Shown: positions 31,396-41,198, numbered from the stretch's first letter. The stretch is DNA of 64,000 nucleotides from Sphingomonas sp. R-74633 (GCF_013416555.1 NZ_JACCFG010000003.1:617985-681984); one strand, 5' to 3'. Notes: a model not told the origin generated them from the letters alone. A program made the numbers and translations.

Positions 31396-32471
31396 GCCCA
31401 GCGGGCGAGCACGTCCGCTATCGTCTCGTCCATCGCCGGAATCGCCTCCGCGGGCGTCGCCGAAAAGCGCGGCGCCGGCACTGGCTGCATGACGCCAGCC
31501 TGTGCCGAGAAGCTGCCGCGCGCCCGGTTGTGCGGATGGAGCGGCGCCTCGGTGAGCGAAAGCACCGGCGTCACGCACGCCTCGCCACTCTCGAACAGCT
31601 TTGCCCAGTCGTCGCGTCCGCGCGATGCGAAGCCGGCGGCGAGCACCTCACCCAGCGCCGGCCAGCAGGCGCGGTCATATGGGTCGAACGCGTCCGCCGC
31701 GATGCCGAGGCCCGCACATAGCGCGCGAAACGCCGCCGGCTCGAGTGCGCCCACCGCGACATGCCGCCCGTCGGCACAGGCATAGCAGCGATAATAGGGG
31801 GCGCCGCCGTCGATCATGTTCGCCGCCCGGGCATCGGCCCAGCGCCCGGCGCCGTGCAGCGCGTAATAGAGCGTCATCATCGATGCCGCCCCGTCGATCT
31901 GTGCCGCCTCGATCACCTGCCCCTTGCCGGTCGCCTGCGCGGCGAGGATCGCGGAGACGAGGCCCAGCGCCAGATAGAGCGCGCCGCCGGCATATTCGCC
32001 GATCAGGTTGAGCGGCGGCACCGGTCCGGGCCCCGGGCCGATCGCGTGGAGCGCGCCCGACAGTGCCAGATGGTTGATGTCGTTGCCCGGGGCACCCGCG
32101 AGCGGTCCCTCGCGTCCCCAGCCACTGGTGCGGGCATAGACGAGCCGCGGATTGAGCGCGAGGCAACGCGCCGGATCGAGGCCGACCTGCTCGGCGACGC
32201 CGGGCCGATAGCCCTCGATCACGCCGTCGGCTTCGGCGATCAGCGACAATGCCTGCTCACGCCCCGCCGCCTGGGTCAGGTCGAGCGCCAGCTGCGAACG
32301 CCCGCGATACAGACTGGCCGCGACGCCGCTGCCCTCCTGCCCGGGGCGCAGGATCCGCACCACGTCGCAGCCGAGATCGGCAAGCAGCATGCCGGCGAAC
32401 AATATCGTGCCCGGGCTATCGAACTCGACGATGCGCACGCCCGAAAGGGGCCCGTGCGTTGCTGCAACCAT
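31392..32471 (-). CDS. CaiB/BaiF-family CoA-transferase, alpha-methylacyl-CoA racemase-like
   Basis: The start is set at 32471 (MVAATHGPLSGVRIVEFDSP) because GGGGA lies 8 bp upstream, giving 359 residues. The family III CoA-transferase fold is shown by VRIVEFDSPGTILFAGMLLA, DLGCDVVRILRP and SGWGREGPLAGAPGNDINHL. The last block resembles the GHDIN motif of alpha-methylacyl-CoA racemases, with the Asp kept and the preceding His replaced by Asn. The product may racemise branched acyl-CoA or transfer CoA; the substrate is unknown. It is a single leftward gene not related to motility. Confidence 0.85.
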   Translation of the reverse strand: MVAATHGPLSGVRIVEFDSPGTILFAGMLLADLGCDVVRILRPGQEGSGVAASLYRGRSQLALDLTQAAGREQALSLIAEADGVIEGYRPGVAEQVGLDPARCLALNPRLVYARTSGWGREGPLAGAPGNDINHLALSGALHAIGPGPGPVPPLNLIGEYAGGALYLALGLVSAILAAQATGKGQVIEAAQIDGAASMMTLYYALHGAGRWADARAANMIDGGAPYYRCYACADGRHVAVGALEPAAFRALCAGLGIAADAFDPYDRACWPALGEVLAAGFASRGRDDWAKLFESGEACVTPVLSLTEAPLHPHNRARGSFSAQAGVMQPVPAPRFSATPAEAIPAMDETIADVLARWA

Positions 32472-32568
32472 ATGTTCCCCGCGCGCGATTCTGCCCCTGC
32501 ATAGCCGCTGCCCGGCCCCCGGGTCCACGGACTGGCGCTCGCCCCGCCTTTGGGCTAGCGCAAGGGGC

Positions 32569-33105
32569 ATGACGGCACCTCATATCGTCGCGCTGGGCGG
32601 CACCTTGCGCGCTGAATCTGCCACCGGGCGCCTGCTTGCGGCCACGCTGGAAATGGCCGAGGCGCGTGGCGCCCGCACCACTCTGCTCACCGGCGAGGCG
32701 ATCGCCTTCCCGCATTACGAACCCGGCAATGTCGAGGGTAACCCCGCGGTGATGCGCTATCTCGAGGCGCTGCGCTCGGCCGACGCAGTGATCGTCGGCT
32801 CGCCCGGCTATCACGGCACGCTTTCCGGCCTGGTCAAGACCGCGCTCGACTATGTCGAGGCGCTGAGCAAGGACGAGCGTCCCTATTTCGACGGCCTGCC
32901 CGTCGGCCTCGTCGCCACCGCCGCGGGCTGGCAGGCGGCGGTCTCGACGCTACAGGCGCTGCGCACGATCACCCATGCCCTGCGCGGCTGGCCCACGCCG
33001 ATGGGCCTGGCAATCAACACCGTCGAGCCGGGCGACCCGATCGCCAAGTGCAGCGGCCCGATGGCGCTGATGGTGGGACAAATCTTCAACTTCCTGGAAC
33101 GCTGA
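32569..33105 (+). CDS. NADPH-dependent FMN reductase family protein
   Basis: This 178-residue flavodoxin-like protein starts at ATG 32569 with AAGGGG just upstream. The blocks IVALGGTLRAESATGRLLAA (phosphate-binding loop of FMN) and VIVGSPGYHGTLSGLVKTAL (isoalloxazine-binding loop) place it in the NADPH-dependent FMN reductase / SsuE-like family. It probably transfers electrons from NAD(P)H to FMN. The partner is unknown. The upstream CoA-transferase gene is divergent, so the two may share a control region of about 97 bp. Confidence 0.87.
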   Translation: MTAPHIVALGGTLRAESATGRLLAATLEMAEARGARTTLLTGEAIAFPHYEPGNVEGNPAVMRYLEALRSADAVIVGSPGYHGTLSGLVKTALDYVEALSKDERPYFDGLPVGLVATAAGWQAAVSTLQALRTITHALRGWPTPMGLAINTVEPGDPIAKCSGPMALMVGQIFNFLER

Positions 33106-33167
33106 TCCAAGAAGCGTTGCACCCCGTTTAACTGTTTCGTGATTGTTGCTGGCGTACAGCAGCGGCC

Positions 33168-33719
33168 ATGGACGAAGCTTCGGCACAGGAGGGGATCAGC
33201 AGTGCGCGCCGTCGCGCCACGCGCACCATCCTTGCGGTCGATGACAGTCGCACCAACCTGCATGTCCTCGCGCACCGGCTCGGCCAGCTCGGCTATCTCG
33301 TCGTCCTCGCCGATCGCGGTGCCCAGGCGCTCGAGCTGATCTCGGCGCGCGGCTTCGACATGGTGCTGCTCGATTGCGTGATGCCCGAGGTTTCGGGCCT
33401 GCACGTGCTCCAGGAGATCCGCGGCTCGCGCGATACCGCCGACCTGCCGGTGATCATGGTCACCAGCCAGGACCATCCCGAAGGCGCGGTCGAGGCATTG
33501 CAGGCCGGCGCCGACGATTATCTCTCGCGTCCCTATGCCTTCGAAGTCCTCGCCGCCCGGATCGAGCGCACGTTGACCCGCGCCGCACGGATGGAGGAAC
33601 TGAAGCGCTCCAACCTGGCGCTTGACGCCCGCATCGCCGCCCGCGCGATCGAACTGGGTGAGGTCCGCAGCGAACTCGCAGCAGCCCGCGCCGAGCTGGA
33701 GCGCCGCCAGCGCGCTTGA
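33168..33719 (+). CDS. Single-receiver response regulator with coiled-coil tail
   Basis: The 183-residue protein has one receiver domain (about 19-140): acidic pair Asp25-Asp26 (ILAVDDSRTN), phospho-acceptor Asp69 (MVLLDCVMPEVSG) and Thr99/Ser100. The invariant Lys of the family is replaced by Arg121 (SRPYAF), which may alter signalling. An 18-residue basic N-terminal extension and a charged, coiled-coil-like C-terminal tail (about 141-183) frame the domain. There is no DNA-binding or enzymatic output domain. No sensor kinase or chemotaxis gene is nearby, so its pathway is unknown; a role with the neighbouring motor is only conjecture. Confidence 0.87.
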   Translation: MDEASAQEGISSARRRATRTILAVDDSRTNLHVLAHRLGQLGYLVVLADRGAQALELISARGFDMVLLDCVMPEVSGLHVLQEIRGSRDTADLPVIMVTSQDHPEGAVEALQAGADDYLSRPYAFEVLAARIERTLTRAARMEELKRSNLALDARIAARAIELGEVRSELAAARAELERRQRA

Positions 33720-33732
33720 AACCCCGGGGGCC

Positions 33733-34686
33733 TTAGCCCTCGAACCAGTGCCGCCACAGGAAATAGCCGGCGATCGCCACCGCCATCACCACGCACATCA
33801 CCACGACGCCGGCAAAGGCCCAGGGTTCGTGCGCGAAGGGTATGCCGGCGACGTTCATTCCCAACAGTCCGGTGATGAACGTCAGCGGCAGGAACACCAT
33901 CGCCACGATCGCGATCATCAGCGATCTTTGGTCGATCAGCTCCGAACGCAGGTCGGTCAGCGTCTCGTGCGTCAGCGCGGCGCGCTCGCGGATGCTCTCC
34001 AGTTCCTCGGCCATGCGCGCGGCGCGGTCGGCGGCGGCGGTGAGGTGGAGCCGGTCATCCTCGGCCAGCCATTCGACCGGCAGCCCGGCCAGCTTCTCCA
34101 GCGCGGCGCGCTGCGGATAAAGGAAGCGCCTGAGCCCGATCGCCTTGACGCGCGTCGCATTGACCATCCGGCGCAGGTCGAAGGCACGATGCTTCGAGAT
34201 CTGCTCCTCGCAATCGTCGAGCGAATCACCGAGCTCGGCGACCATCGGGTCGAGCTCCTCGGTGATCGCCTGCGCGATCGCGGCGATCAGGTCGCCGGGA
34301 TCGAGGATCTTGCCGTCCTCGACCAGCTTGCGCACCGGCGCGACGGCATTGAGCGGCTTGCGCGTCACCGAGAATACGCAGCCGCCATGCGCGTACATCC
34401 GGATCGAGGCGAGCGGGTCGGAACTGTCGAGCGTCTCCGACGACATGCCGCGCAAATTCACCAGCGCTGCCGGTCCGAACATGTCGCAGCGCGGGCGCGT
34501 CTCTGTCGCGGTCAGCGCCTCGATCACCGGCTGGGGCAGCTTGGCCTCGCCGCCGAGCCACAGCTGGGCGCGCTCGTCATTGGTGGTCAGGTGGATCCAG
34601 CTCAGCCCGGCATCCTTGCCGAGCGCCTCGTGGAGCACCGGTTGATCGACCTTCCCGTCATGCACGATATACGCAAAGCCGCTCAT
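33733..34686 (-). CDS. CorA/ZntB-family divalent cation transporter
   Basis: The 317-residue protein has the long cytoplasmic N-terminal domain of CorA-family channels and two C-terminal membrane helices. The first ends in the GMN signature (266-268, ITGLLGMNVAG) followed by IPFAHEPWAF. The sequence resembles ZntB, which transports zinc with protons, more than classical CorA, which takes up Mg2+; this distinction is not certain. The start codon overlaps the upstream siroheme-synthase-like gene as ATGA, so it is the last gene of the argH operon. Confidence 0.88.
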   Translation of the reverse strand: MSGFAYIVHDGKVDQPVLHEALGKDAGLSWIHLTTNDERAQLWLGGEAKLPQPVIEALTATETRPRCDMFGPAALVNLRGMSSETLDSSDPLASIRMYAHGGCVFSVTRKPLNAVAPVRKLVEDGKILDPGDLIAAIAQAITEELDPMVAELGDSLDDCEEQISKHRAFDLRRMVNATRVKAIGLRRFLYPQRAALEKLAGLPVEWLAEDDRLHLTAAADRAARMAEELESIRERAALTHETLTDLRSELIDQRSLMIAIVAMVFLPLTFITGLLGMNVAGIPFAHEPWAFAGVVVMCVVMAVAIAGYFLWRHWFEG

Positions 34687-35414
34687 TCGGCGATCTCCAG
34701 CCAGATCGAGAGACCCGGCCCAAGGGTTTCAGGGGGCGCGCTGCAGGCGATGCGCGGGGCATCGGCCCGGGCGCGGTTGAGGATCGCGGTCGGCACCGCG
34801 GGAAGGTGATACACCCGCTCGGCCTGTGCAAGCGCGCGCGCCTGGCGCAGCGTCAGTTCGTCGGGATCGGCGGAGGTCAGGACGATGCGCTCCAGCCGCT
34901 CGGCCTGCGGGTCTCGCATCCGCGCGATCACGTCACTGCCCAGTCCCTCGGCCAGCGCGGCGCCGATCGCGCGGCGCCGATCGGCGATGTCGGGGAAGCG
35001 CGCGCGCAATTCGGGTCGCGCTGCGTGCAGCGCCCGGGCGGTGTCGCCCAGATCGGCGGGCAGCTCGGCCTCGAGCTTCTGCCGGATCGCCGCTGCCAGC
35101 CCGGCGGAAACCCCGCCGGTGCCGACCGCGACCAGCACGGGATCGCGCTCGACGATCGCCGGCAGCGTGAAATCGCACAGATCGGCGCGGTCGACGGTAT
35201 TCACGAGCATGCCGCGAGAACGCAACCGCGCGACAATGGGTTCGGGGTCGTCCGTCGCGATGATGGCGAGCGAGGCCGTGGCCTCCTCGCCGACAATCAC
35301 CGCGCCCGCCCGCTCAAGCAGCCGGCGCTTGGCGTCCGCCGCCTCGCCGCTGCCGATCAGGATCACCGGCCGCCCTGCCAGCCTCAGAAAGATCGGCAGG
35401 GCGGTCAGGGTCAT
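34683..35414 (-). CDS. Siroheme synthase (CysG N-terminal)-like protein with degenerate methyltransferase tail
   Basis: The 243-residue protein matches the precorrin-2 dehydrogenase/ferrochelatase half of CysG: an NAD-binding loop at about 17-30 (VILIGSGEAADAKRRLL), then NTVDRADLCDFTLPAIVERD and VLVAVGTGGVSAGLAAAIRQ. It would oxidise precorrin-2 and insert iron to form siroheme for sulfite reduction. Residues about 176-225 (RIVLTSADPDELTLRQARAL) look like the start of the uroporphyrinogen-III methyltransferase domain. That segment has lost the Gly-rich SAM loop and stops early. It overlaps lysA and the zntB-like gene by 4 bp each. Confidence 0.85.
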   Translation of the reverse strand: MTLTALPIFLRLAGRPVILIGSGEAADAKRRLLERAGAVIVGEEATASLAIIATDDPEPIVARLRSRGMLVNTVDRADLCDFTLPAIVERDPVLVAVGTGGVSAGLAAAIRQKLEAELPADLGDTARALHAARPELRARFPDIADRRRAIGAALAEGLGSDVIARMRDPQAERLERIVLTSADPDELTLRQARALAQAERVYHLPAVPTAILNRARADAPRIACSAPPETLGPGLSIWLEIAE

Positions 35415-36673
35415 GCCTTCAGCCAGTCCGGAATCTGCTCTTCGCCCATGATCGTCTCGGCGGTGATCCGCCCGGCGACCACTTCGAAGCGGTCGCCCGA
35501 GACGAGCACCTCGGGCACCAGCGCGCGGCTGTTGTACGTGCTCGCCATCGTCGCGCCGTATGCGCCGGCGCTCTGCAGCACCGCCAGGTCGCCGCCCTTC
35601 AGCACGTCGATCTCGCGGTTCTTGAGGAACACGTCGCTGCTCTCGCACACCGGCCCGCAGACATTGGCGACCATCGTCTCGCCGGTCGGGGTGACCGAGG
35701 CGAAGCCGTGATAGGCGTCGTACAGCGCCACGCGCTGCAGGTCGTTCATCGCGGCATCGACCACCACCCAGGGATTGGTCACGCCCGGCTTCACCCACAG
35801 CACTTCGGTGAGCAGCACCCCGGCATTGGCCGAGATATGCCGGCCCGGCTCGAACATCAGCTCGACGTCCCAGTCCCTGGTGATGCGCGCGACCATCTCG
35901 CCAAAGGCTTCCGAAGTCGGCGGCACGTCGCCGGGCTGGTAGGCGACGCCCAGGCCGCCACCCAGATCGACATGGGTAATCGTGTGGCCCGCGGCGCGCA
36001 GCTCGGCAACCAGCTTGCCGACGCGCTCGAACGCCGCCTCCAGCGGGGCGAGGCTCAGCAGCTGGCTGCCGATATGCACTGCGACGCCGCGCAGATTGAT
36101 GCCTTCGAGCTTGGCCAGCCGGTCGAAGATCGCCGGGGCCTGGTCGATCGGCAGGCCGAACTTGTTCTCGGCCTTGCCGGTCGAGATCTTCTCGTGCGTG
36201 CCCGCGTCCACGTCCGGATTGACGCGCAACGCCGCCGGGGCGGTCATGCCCTTGGACGCGGCGATCTCGGCGAGGACGACGCCTTCTTCCTCGAGCTCGA
36301 GGTTGAACTGGCCGATCCCGGCGTCGAGTGCCTGGTGCAGTTCCTTGCGGGTCTTGCCGACGCCGGAGAACACCACGTCATGCGCCGGGATGCCCGCCGC
36401 CAGTGCGCGCGACAGCTCGCCGCCCGAGACGACGTCGGCGCCATAGCCTTCATTGGCGAGCAGGCGGAGCACCGCCAGATTCGGATTGGCCTTCACCGCA
36501 AAGGCGACATGGTGGCGCCCGACCGGCTTCAGCCCGTCGCGAAACGCGCGGGCGGCTTCGCGAAACGCCTCGGTCGAATAGACATAGACCGGGGTGCCGA
36601 CCTGCTCGGCAATGCGCGCGAGCGGAGTATTTTCGGCGTGCAGCTGGCCGCCGATGACTTCGAAATGGGACAC
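35411..36673 (-). CDS. lysA: Diaminopimelate decarboxylase LysA
   Basis: LysA performs the last step of lysine synthesis, decarboxylating meso-diaminopimelate with PLP. The 420-residue protein has the PLP lysine at Lys61 (HVAFAVKANPNLAVL), the Gly-rich phosphate loop THVDLGGGLGVAY, and the active-site motif CGPVCESSD in the C-terminal domain. The length and motifs are typical. It lies 18 bp after the small lipoprotein gene lptM and overlaps the siroheme-synthase-like gene by 4 bp. Confidence 0.97.
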   Translation of the reverse strand: MSHFEVIGGQLHAENTPLARIAEQVGTPVYVYSTEAFREAARAFRDGLKPVGRHHVAFAVKANPNLAVLRLLANEGYGADVVSGGELSRALAAGIPAHDVVFSGVGKTRKELHQALDAGIGQFNLELEEEGVVLAEIAASKGMTAPAALRVNPDVDAGTHEKISTGKAENKFGLPIDQAPAIFDRLAKLEGINLRGVAVHIGSQLLSLAPLEAAFERVGKLVAELRAAGHTITHVDLGGGLGVAYQPGDVPPTSEAFGEMVARITRDWDVELMFEPGRHISANAGVLLTEVLWVKPGVTNPWVVVDAAMNDLQRVALYDAYHGFASVTPTGETMVANVCGPVCESSDVFLKNREIDVLKGGDLAVLQSAGAYGATMASTYNSRALVPEVLVSGDRFEVVAGRITAETIMGEEQIPDWLKA

Positions 36674-36691
36674 TGAACAGACTTCCTGGAT

Positions 36692-36928
36692 TTAGCGCGG
36701 CGGCAAATCGTACTTGTCGCTTCGCCGCTCATTCGTGCTTTCGATAAGGTCGTCGCTACGTGCCGGGCGCGTCTGGACGGGGGGCTTGAGCAGGTCTCCG
36801 GGCGACGGCGTCGCTTTCGCACCCTCGGGCGCTACCGGCAGCGATGCCGTCGCCGCGGGTTTGAGCTCGGCGCGGTTGCCACAGCCTGCCAGGGTAAGAC
36901 CCAGAGCCAGCACTACCAGTCGCTTCAT
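36692..36928 (-). CDS. lptM: LptM-like small lipoprotein
   Basis: The 78-residue protein has a lipoprotein signal peptide with lipobox LAGC ([16 protein letters not shown], Cys16) and a Pro-rich, disordered mature part. A short lipoprotein directly before lysA is the typical setting of LptM (YifL), which stabilises the LptDE outer-membrane translocon in E. coli. The sequence is too short to prove this role, so the call rests mainly on size, lipobox and synteny. Its ATG overlaps the argH stop as ATGA. Confidence 0.72.
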   Translation of the reverse strand: MKRLVVLALGLTLAGCGNRAELKPAATASLPVAPEGAKATPSPGDLLKPPVQTRPARSDDLIESTNERRSDKYDLPPR

Positions 36929-38319
36929 CGCCCTTCCTCCTCGCGGCCATCCTCAAACCGAGTCTGGCGTGCGGCCGTGATCGCCTCGCGCACGCGCCTG
37001 GGGGAAGTGCCCCCGAAGCTGGTGCGGCTCGATACCGAAGCATCGACGCTGAGAACGTCATATACGCGTTCATCGATCCGCGCGTCGATTTCCTTGAGTT
37101 GCGTGATCGATAGCTGATCGAGCCTGATTCCGCCCGATTCCGCCGCCGCCACCGCGCGCCCGGTGATGTGATGCGCCTCGCGGAACGGGATGCCGCCCTC
37201 GCGCACCAGCCAGTCGGCCAGGTCGGTCGCGGTCGAGAAGCCGGCCTCGGCGGCGCTGCGCATCCGGTCGAGTCGGAAGGTCGCGCTCTCGACCATCCCG
37301 GTCATCGCCGCGATGCTGAGGCCCAAAAGGTCATGCGCCTCGAACACCGGCGGCTTGTCGTCCTGCATGTCCTTTGAATAGGCGAGCGGCAGGCCCTTCA
37401 TCGTGATCATCAGGCTGACGAGCGCCCCGGTGATCCGCCCCGAATGGCCGCGCACCAGTTCGGCCGCGTCGGGATTGCGCTTCTGCGGCATGATCGAGCT
37501 GCCGGTCGACCATTGGTCGCTCAGGCTGACGAAACCGAAGGGCTGGCTCGCCCAGATCACGAACTCTTCCGCGAGACGACTCAGGTGGAGCGCGGTCTGT
37601 GCAGCCGCAGTCAGATACTCGATTGCGAAGTCGCGGTCGGAGACCGAATCGAGCGAGTTGCGCGTCGGCCCGTCAAAGCCGAGCGCCTTGGCGGTAGCCT
37701 CGCGGTCGAGGTTGAAGCCGGTGCCGGCGAGCGCGGCCGAACCGAGCGGGCACAGGTTGAGCCGCGCCCGGGCATCGCGAAGCCGCGAGCGATCGCGCGC
37801 GAACATCTCGAAATAGGCCATCAGATGATGGCCGAGCGTCACCGGCTGCGCGACCTGAAGGTGGGTGAAGCCCGGCATCACGCTCTCGGCATGTTCCTCG
37901 GCGCGCGCCAGCAGCGCGTCCTGCAGCGCGCCCAGCGCCGCTTCGGCCTGGTCGACCGCGTCACGCACCCACAGGCGGAAATCGGTCGCAACCTGGTCGT
38001 TGCGCGAGCGCGCGGTGTGCAGGCGGCCCGCGGTCGGCCCGATCTTCTGCGACAGCCGCGATTCGGCGAGCATATGAATGTCTTCGAGCGCCAGATCCTC
38101 GGGCACGCCCTCGGCCTCGAACTCCGCGGCGACCTGGTCGAGCCCGGCATGAATCGCCGCCGCATCCTCGGCCGCCACAATGCCCTGCGCGCCCAGCATC
38201 GTCACATGCGCCTGACTGCCGCGCAGATCCTGGCGCCACATCCGCTTGTCGAACGGGATCGAGGCGTTAATCTCGCGCATGACTGCAGACGGGCCCTCAG
38301 CGAAGCGCCCACCCCACAT
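36925..38319 (-). CDS. argH: Argininosuccinate lyase ArgH
   Basis: ArgH cleaves argininosuccinate to arginine and fumarate. The start at 38319 ([20 protein letters not shown]) is the conserved N-terminus of the family and gives 464 residues. The fumarase/lyase signature [19 protein letters not shown] is at about residue 273, and the substrate-binding [16 protein letters not shown] block is intact. It is the first gene of the operon argH-lptM-lysA-cysG-like-zntB. Only 16 bp separate its start from the divergent tlpA-like gene. Confidence 0.97.
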   Translation of the reverse strand: MWGGRFAEGPSAVMREINASIPFDKRMWRQDLRGSQAHVTMLGAQGIVAAEDAAAIHAGLDQVAAEFEAEGVPEDLALEDIHMLAESRLSQKIGPTAGRLHTARSRNDQVATDFRLWVRDAVDQAEAALGALQDALLARAEEHAESVMPGFTHLQVAQPVTLGHHLMAYFEMFARDRSRLRDARARLNLCPLGSAALAGTGFNLDREATAKALGFDGPTRNSLDSVSDRDFAIEYLTAAAQTALHLSRLAEEFVIWASQPFGFVSLSDQWSTGSSIMPQKRNPDAAELVRGHSGRITGALVSLMITMKGLPLAYSKDMQDDKPPVFEAHDLLGLSIAAMTGMVESATFRLDRMRSAAEAGFSTATDLADWLVREGGIPFREAHHITGRAVAAAESGGIRLDQLSITQLKEIDARIDERVYDVLSVDASVSSRTSFGGTSPRRVREAITAARQTRFEDGREEEGR

Positions 38320-38335
38320 TGCATTGGAGCTGTCC

Positions 38336-38911
38336 TTGCGCTCGGCGATCTCACTTCTCCTTCTGGCCACGCTGGCAATCGCGGGGTGCGATAAGCGCTC
38401 CGGGCCCGGAAGCCAAGCAAACGAAACTTTGCCGTCGGCCAATGCCACATCGGGCGCGGCGACTGCCGACAAGGGTACGGTGGACCGCAGCCACAAGGGC
38501 GAGGCTGCGCCCGACACCGCGTTCACCGATCCCGCAGGCAAGAAGACGACGCTCGCCGTCTTCAAGGGCAAGCCGGTGCTGCTCAATCTCTGGGCGACCT
38601 GGTGCATCCCGTGCCGCGCCGAAATGCCCACGCTCGACGCGCTTGCCGGGCAGAAGGGCGCCGCGCTGCCGGTCATCACGCTCAGCCAGGACTTCAAGGG
38701 CCGCGCCGAAGTCGATCCCTATTTCGCCAAGGCCGGGTTCAAGAACCTCAAGCCCTGGACCGATACCGACGCCGCCTTCAGCCTGAACATGGGGGCCAAT
38801 CTGCCGACGACGATCCTCTATGATTCTGCGGGCAAGGAAGTCTGGCGCGTCTCGGGCGAGATGGACTGGGCCGGCGCCAAGGCAGCGGCGCTGCTGGCGG
38901 AGGCCAGCTAG
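38336..38911 (+). CDS. TlpA-like lipoprotein thiol-disulfide oxidoreductase
   Basis: The start TTG 38336 has GGAG 6 bp upstream and yields a clean lipoprotein signal peptide ([18 protein letters not shown], Cys18). The 191-residue protein has a thioredoxin-like domain from about residue 55. Its active site is WCIPC (Cys90/Cys93) after [13 protein letters not shown], and it includes a NLPTTILYD cis-Pro loop. It is a membrane-anchored periplasmic reductant, perhaps in cytochrome c maturation or oxidative-damage repair. Upstream starts inside argH were rejected. REP-like element copy 2 follows directly. Confidence 0.88.
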   Translation: MRSAISLLLLATLAIAGCDKRSGPGSQANETLPSANATSGAATADKGTVDRSHKGEAAPDTAFTDPAGKKTTLAVFKGKPVLLNLWATWCIPCRAEMPTLDALAGQKGAALPVITLSQDFKGRAEVDPYFAKAGFKNLKPWTDTDAAFSLNMGANLPTTILYDSAGKEVWRVSGEMDWAGAKAAALLAEAS

Positions 38912-38919
38912 GAATTTTC

Positions 38920-39055
38920 CCTTCCTCGCTCCCCGGCGAAAGCCGGGGTCCAGGGTTTCTCTTCCGGATCGCTTGTGACCCTGGGCCCCGGCTTTCGCCG
39001 GGGAGCAGAAAGCGGATAGCCCACCTTGCAATGTAGGATTTCGCCTGCTTGGCTC
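38920..39055. repeat. REP-like GC-rich hairpin element, copy 2
   Basis: This has the same layout as the element at 13248: palindrome CCCCGGCGAAAGCCGGGG, a centre with CAGGGTTTCTCT and CGCTTGTG, then CCCCGGCTTTCGCCGGGG and a tail with GCAATGTAGGATTTCG. It starts 8 bp after the tlpA-like stop codon, so it may act as its transcription end. Confidence 0.85.
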
Positions 39056-39290
39056 TCTCGGCCGGTCTCAGGATCGGCCGCTCTTTGACGCTGTAGGAAA
39101 GATAGGATCCCGCTCGCGCAAGGATGTTGCGAGACGCGGCCCGTTTCCCCGAACCGAGTCAACGCAAGCACCGCGAGAACCCGCTTTCGGCCCCTAGTTC
39201 ATCTACTTTGGCGAGTCGGCGCCGCGCCGGATGTTGGAAGGCATGGGGCGGGGCTTGTGCGCCGCGCCATTCTCGGGAACACTCCCCGAA
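39056..39290. other. Spacer before rutB with no gene seen
   Basis: No open frame with coding character and no RNA gene was recognised. This stretch should contain the promoter and operator of the rut operon. A TTGACG at 39084 has no -10 element at suitable distance, so no promoter is called. Confidence 0.5.
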
Positions 39291-40031
<741 letters not shown>

Positions 40032-40034
40032 GCG

Positions 40035-40418
40035 ATGCCGTTCGAGCCGATCAATCCGCCCCAATTCCCCACCCCGATCGCCCCCTATTCGGCGGGCGCC
40101 AAGGCGGGCAACACGGTCTATGTCTCCGGCGTGCTGGCGCTGGGCGAGGGCGGAATCGTCCTCCATATCGGCGACGCCGCCGGCCAGACTCGCCATATCC
40201 TCGAGGTAATCAAGACCACGCTCAAAGCGGCCGGGGCTCGTCTCGAGGACGTGGCGATGAACCACATCTTCCTCAAGGATTTCGCCGACTATCCTGTCTT
40301 CAACCAGATCTATGCCGAGTATTTCCCTGGCGCCAAGCCGGCGCGCTATTGCATCAAGGCCGATCTGGTGAAGCCCGATTGCCTGGTCGAGATCGCCTCG
40401 GTGGCACATATCGGCTGA
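40035..40418 (+). CDS. rutC: RutC, Rid-family enamine/imine deaminase
   Basis: The 127-residue protein is a YjgF/YER057c/UK114 (Rid) family member of the RutC type: PIAPYSAGAKAGNTVYVSGV, then MNHIFLKDFADYPVFNQIYA and PARYCIKADLVKPDCLVEIA. The conserved Arg that binds the substrate carboxylate is in the PARYCI block. RutC probably accelerates removal of aminoacrylate species in pyrimidine degradation. It overlaps rutD by 1 bp. Confidence 0.94.
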   Translation: MPFEPINPPQFPTPIAPYSAGAKAGNTVYVSGVLALGEGGIVLHIGDAAGQTRHILEVIKTTLKAAGARLEDVAMNHIFLKDFADYPVFNQIYAEYFPGAKPARYCIKADLVKPDCLVEIASVAHIG

Positions 40419-41194
40419 TGCCCGAGGCGGCCGGGCTCTATTATGAGGAACATGGCGGCGGCCCGCCGCTGATCCTCTCGGCCGGCATGGGCGGCTCGGG
40501 CAATTACTGGCGGCCCAATCTGGCTGCACTGGCCCAGCGCCACCGCGTCATCCTCTACGATCATCGCGGCACCGGCCGTTCGGACCGCACCGTCACCCCG
40601 CGCCTCGAGAGCATCGGCGACGACATCCGCCGGTTGATGGATGAACTCGGCATCGAAAAGGCTGCGATCCTCGGCCACGCGATCGGCGGGATGGGCGGAT
40701 TGAGCCTTGCGCTCGACACGCCGGATCGGGTCGACAAGCTGGTGGTGGTCAATGGCTGGGGGCGGCTCGATCCTTATACGAAGCGCTGCTTCGACGCGCG
40801 GCTGGCGCTGCTGCGCGCCTATGGCCCGGGCAAATATGTCGATGCCCAGCCGATCTTCCTGTTTCCGCCGCAATGGATCTCGGACAACAGCGCCCGGCTC
40901 GACGAGGAGGCGAAGCACCATGTCGCGGGCTTCCCCGTCGAGATGGTCGAGGCGCGCATCCTCGAAGCGCTTGCGTTCGACCTGCTCGACCGGCTCGAAG
41001 CCATCCCCCTCGCCACCCCGGTGCTGCTGCTCGCCAGCGACGACGACGCGCTCGTCCCGCCCCGCTGCTCGGCGCGGCTTGCACAAGCGATTCCGCGGGC
41101 GCAGCATGTCCGGATGCCTTGGGGCGGGCACGCCTGCAACGTGACCGATCCGACGGGCTTCGAGGCCCGCGTGCTCGAATTTCTGGGGAGCTAA
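40418..41194 (+). CDS. rutD: RutD, alpha/beta-hydrolase fold aminoacrylate hydrolase
   Basis: The 258-residue protein shows the RutD pattern: [31 protein letters not shown], and the nucleophile-elbow position GHAIGG, where the usual Ser is Ala. This replacement is also present in E. coli RutD (GHALG), so it is a family trait and not damage. The end [20 protein letters not shown] matches closely. It helps convert aminoacrylate to malonic semialdehyde. TGATG coupling with rutC; rutA follows after 4 bp. Confidence 0.94.
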   Translation: MPEAAGLYYEEHGGGPPLILSAGMGGSGNYWRPNLAALAQRHRVILYDHRGTGRSDRTVTPRLESIGDDIRRLMDELGIEKAAILGHAIGGMGGLSLALDTPDRVDKLVVVNGWGRLDPYTKRCFDARLALLRAYGPGKYVDAQPIFLFPPQWISDNSARLDEEAKHHVAGFPVEMVEARILEALAFDLLDRLEAIPLATPVLLLASDDDALVPPRCSARLAQAIPRAQHVRMPWGGHACNVTDPTGFEARVLEFLGS

Positions 41195-41198
41195 TCAC

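Noticed and set aside
33168..33719. Response regulator as CheY of the flagellar motor
   Set aside because: It is longer than CheY, has a tail and lacks the key Lys; no chemotaxis gene is nearby.
39084..39110. Possible sigma-70 promoter (TTGACG) before rutB
   Set aside because: The only -10-like hexamer (TAGGAT) follows after a 12 bp spacer, too short for a working promoter.
40418..41194. RutD as an inactivated hydrolase because the nucleophile Ser is Ala
   Set aside because: The same replacement exists in E. coli RutD as I recall its sequence, so it is a family trait and not decay.
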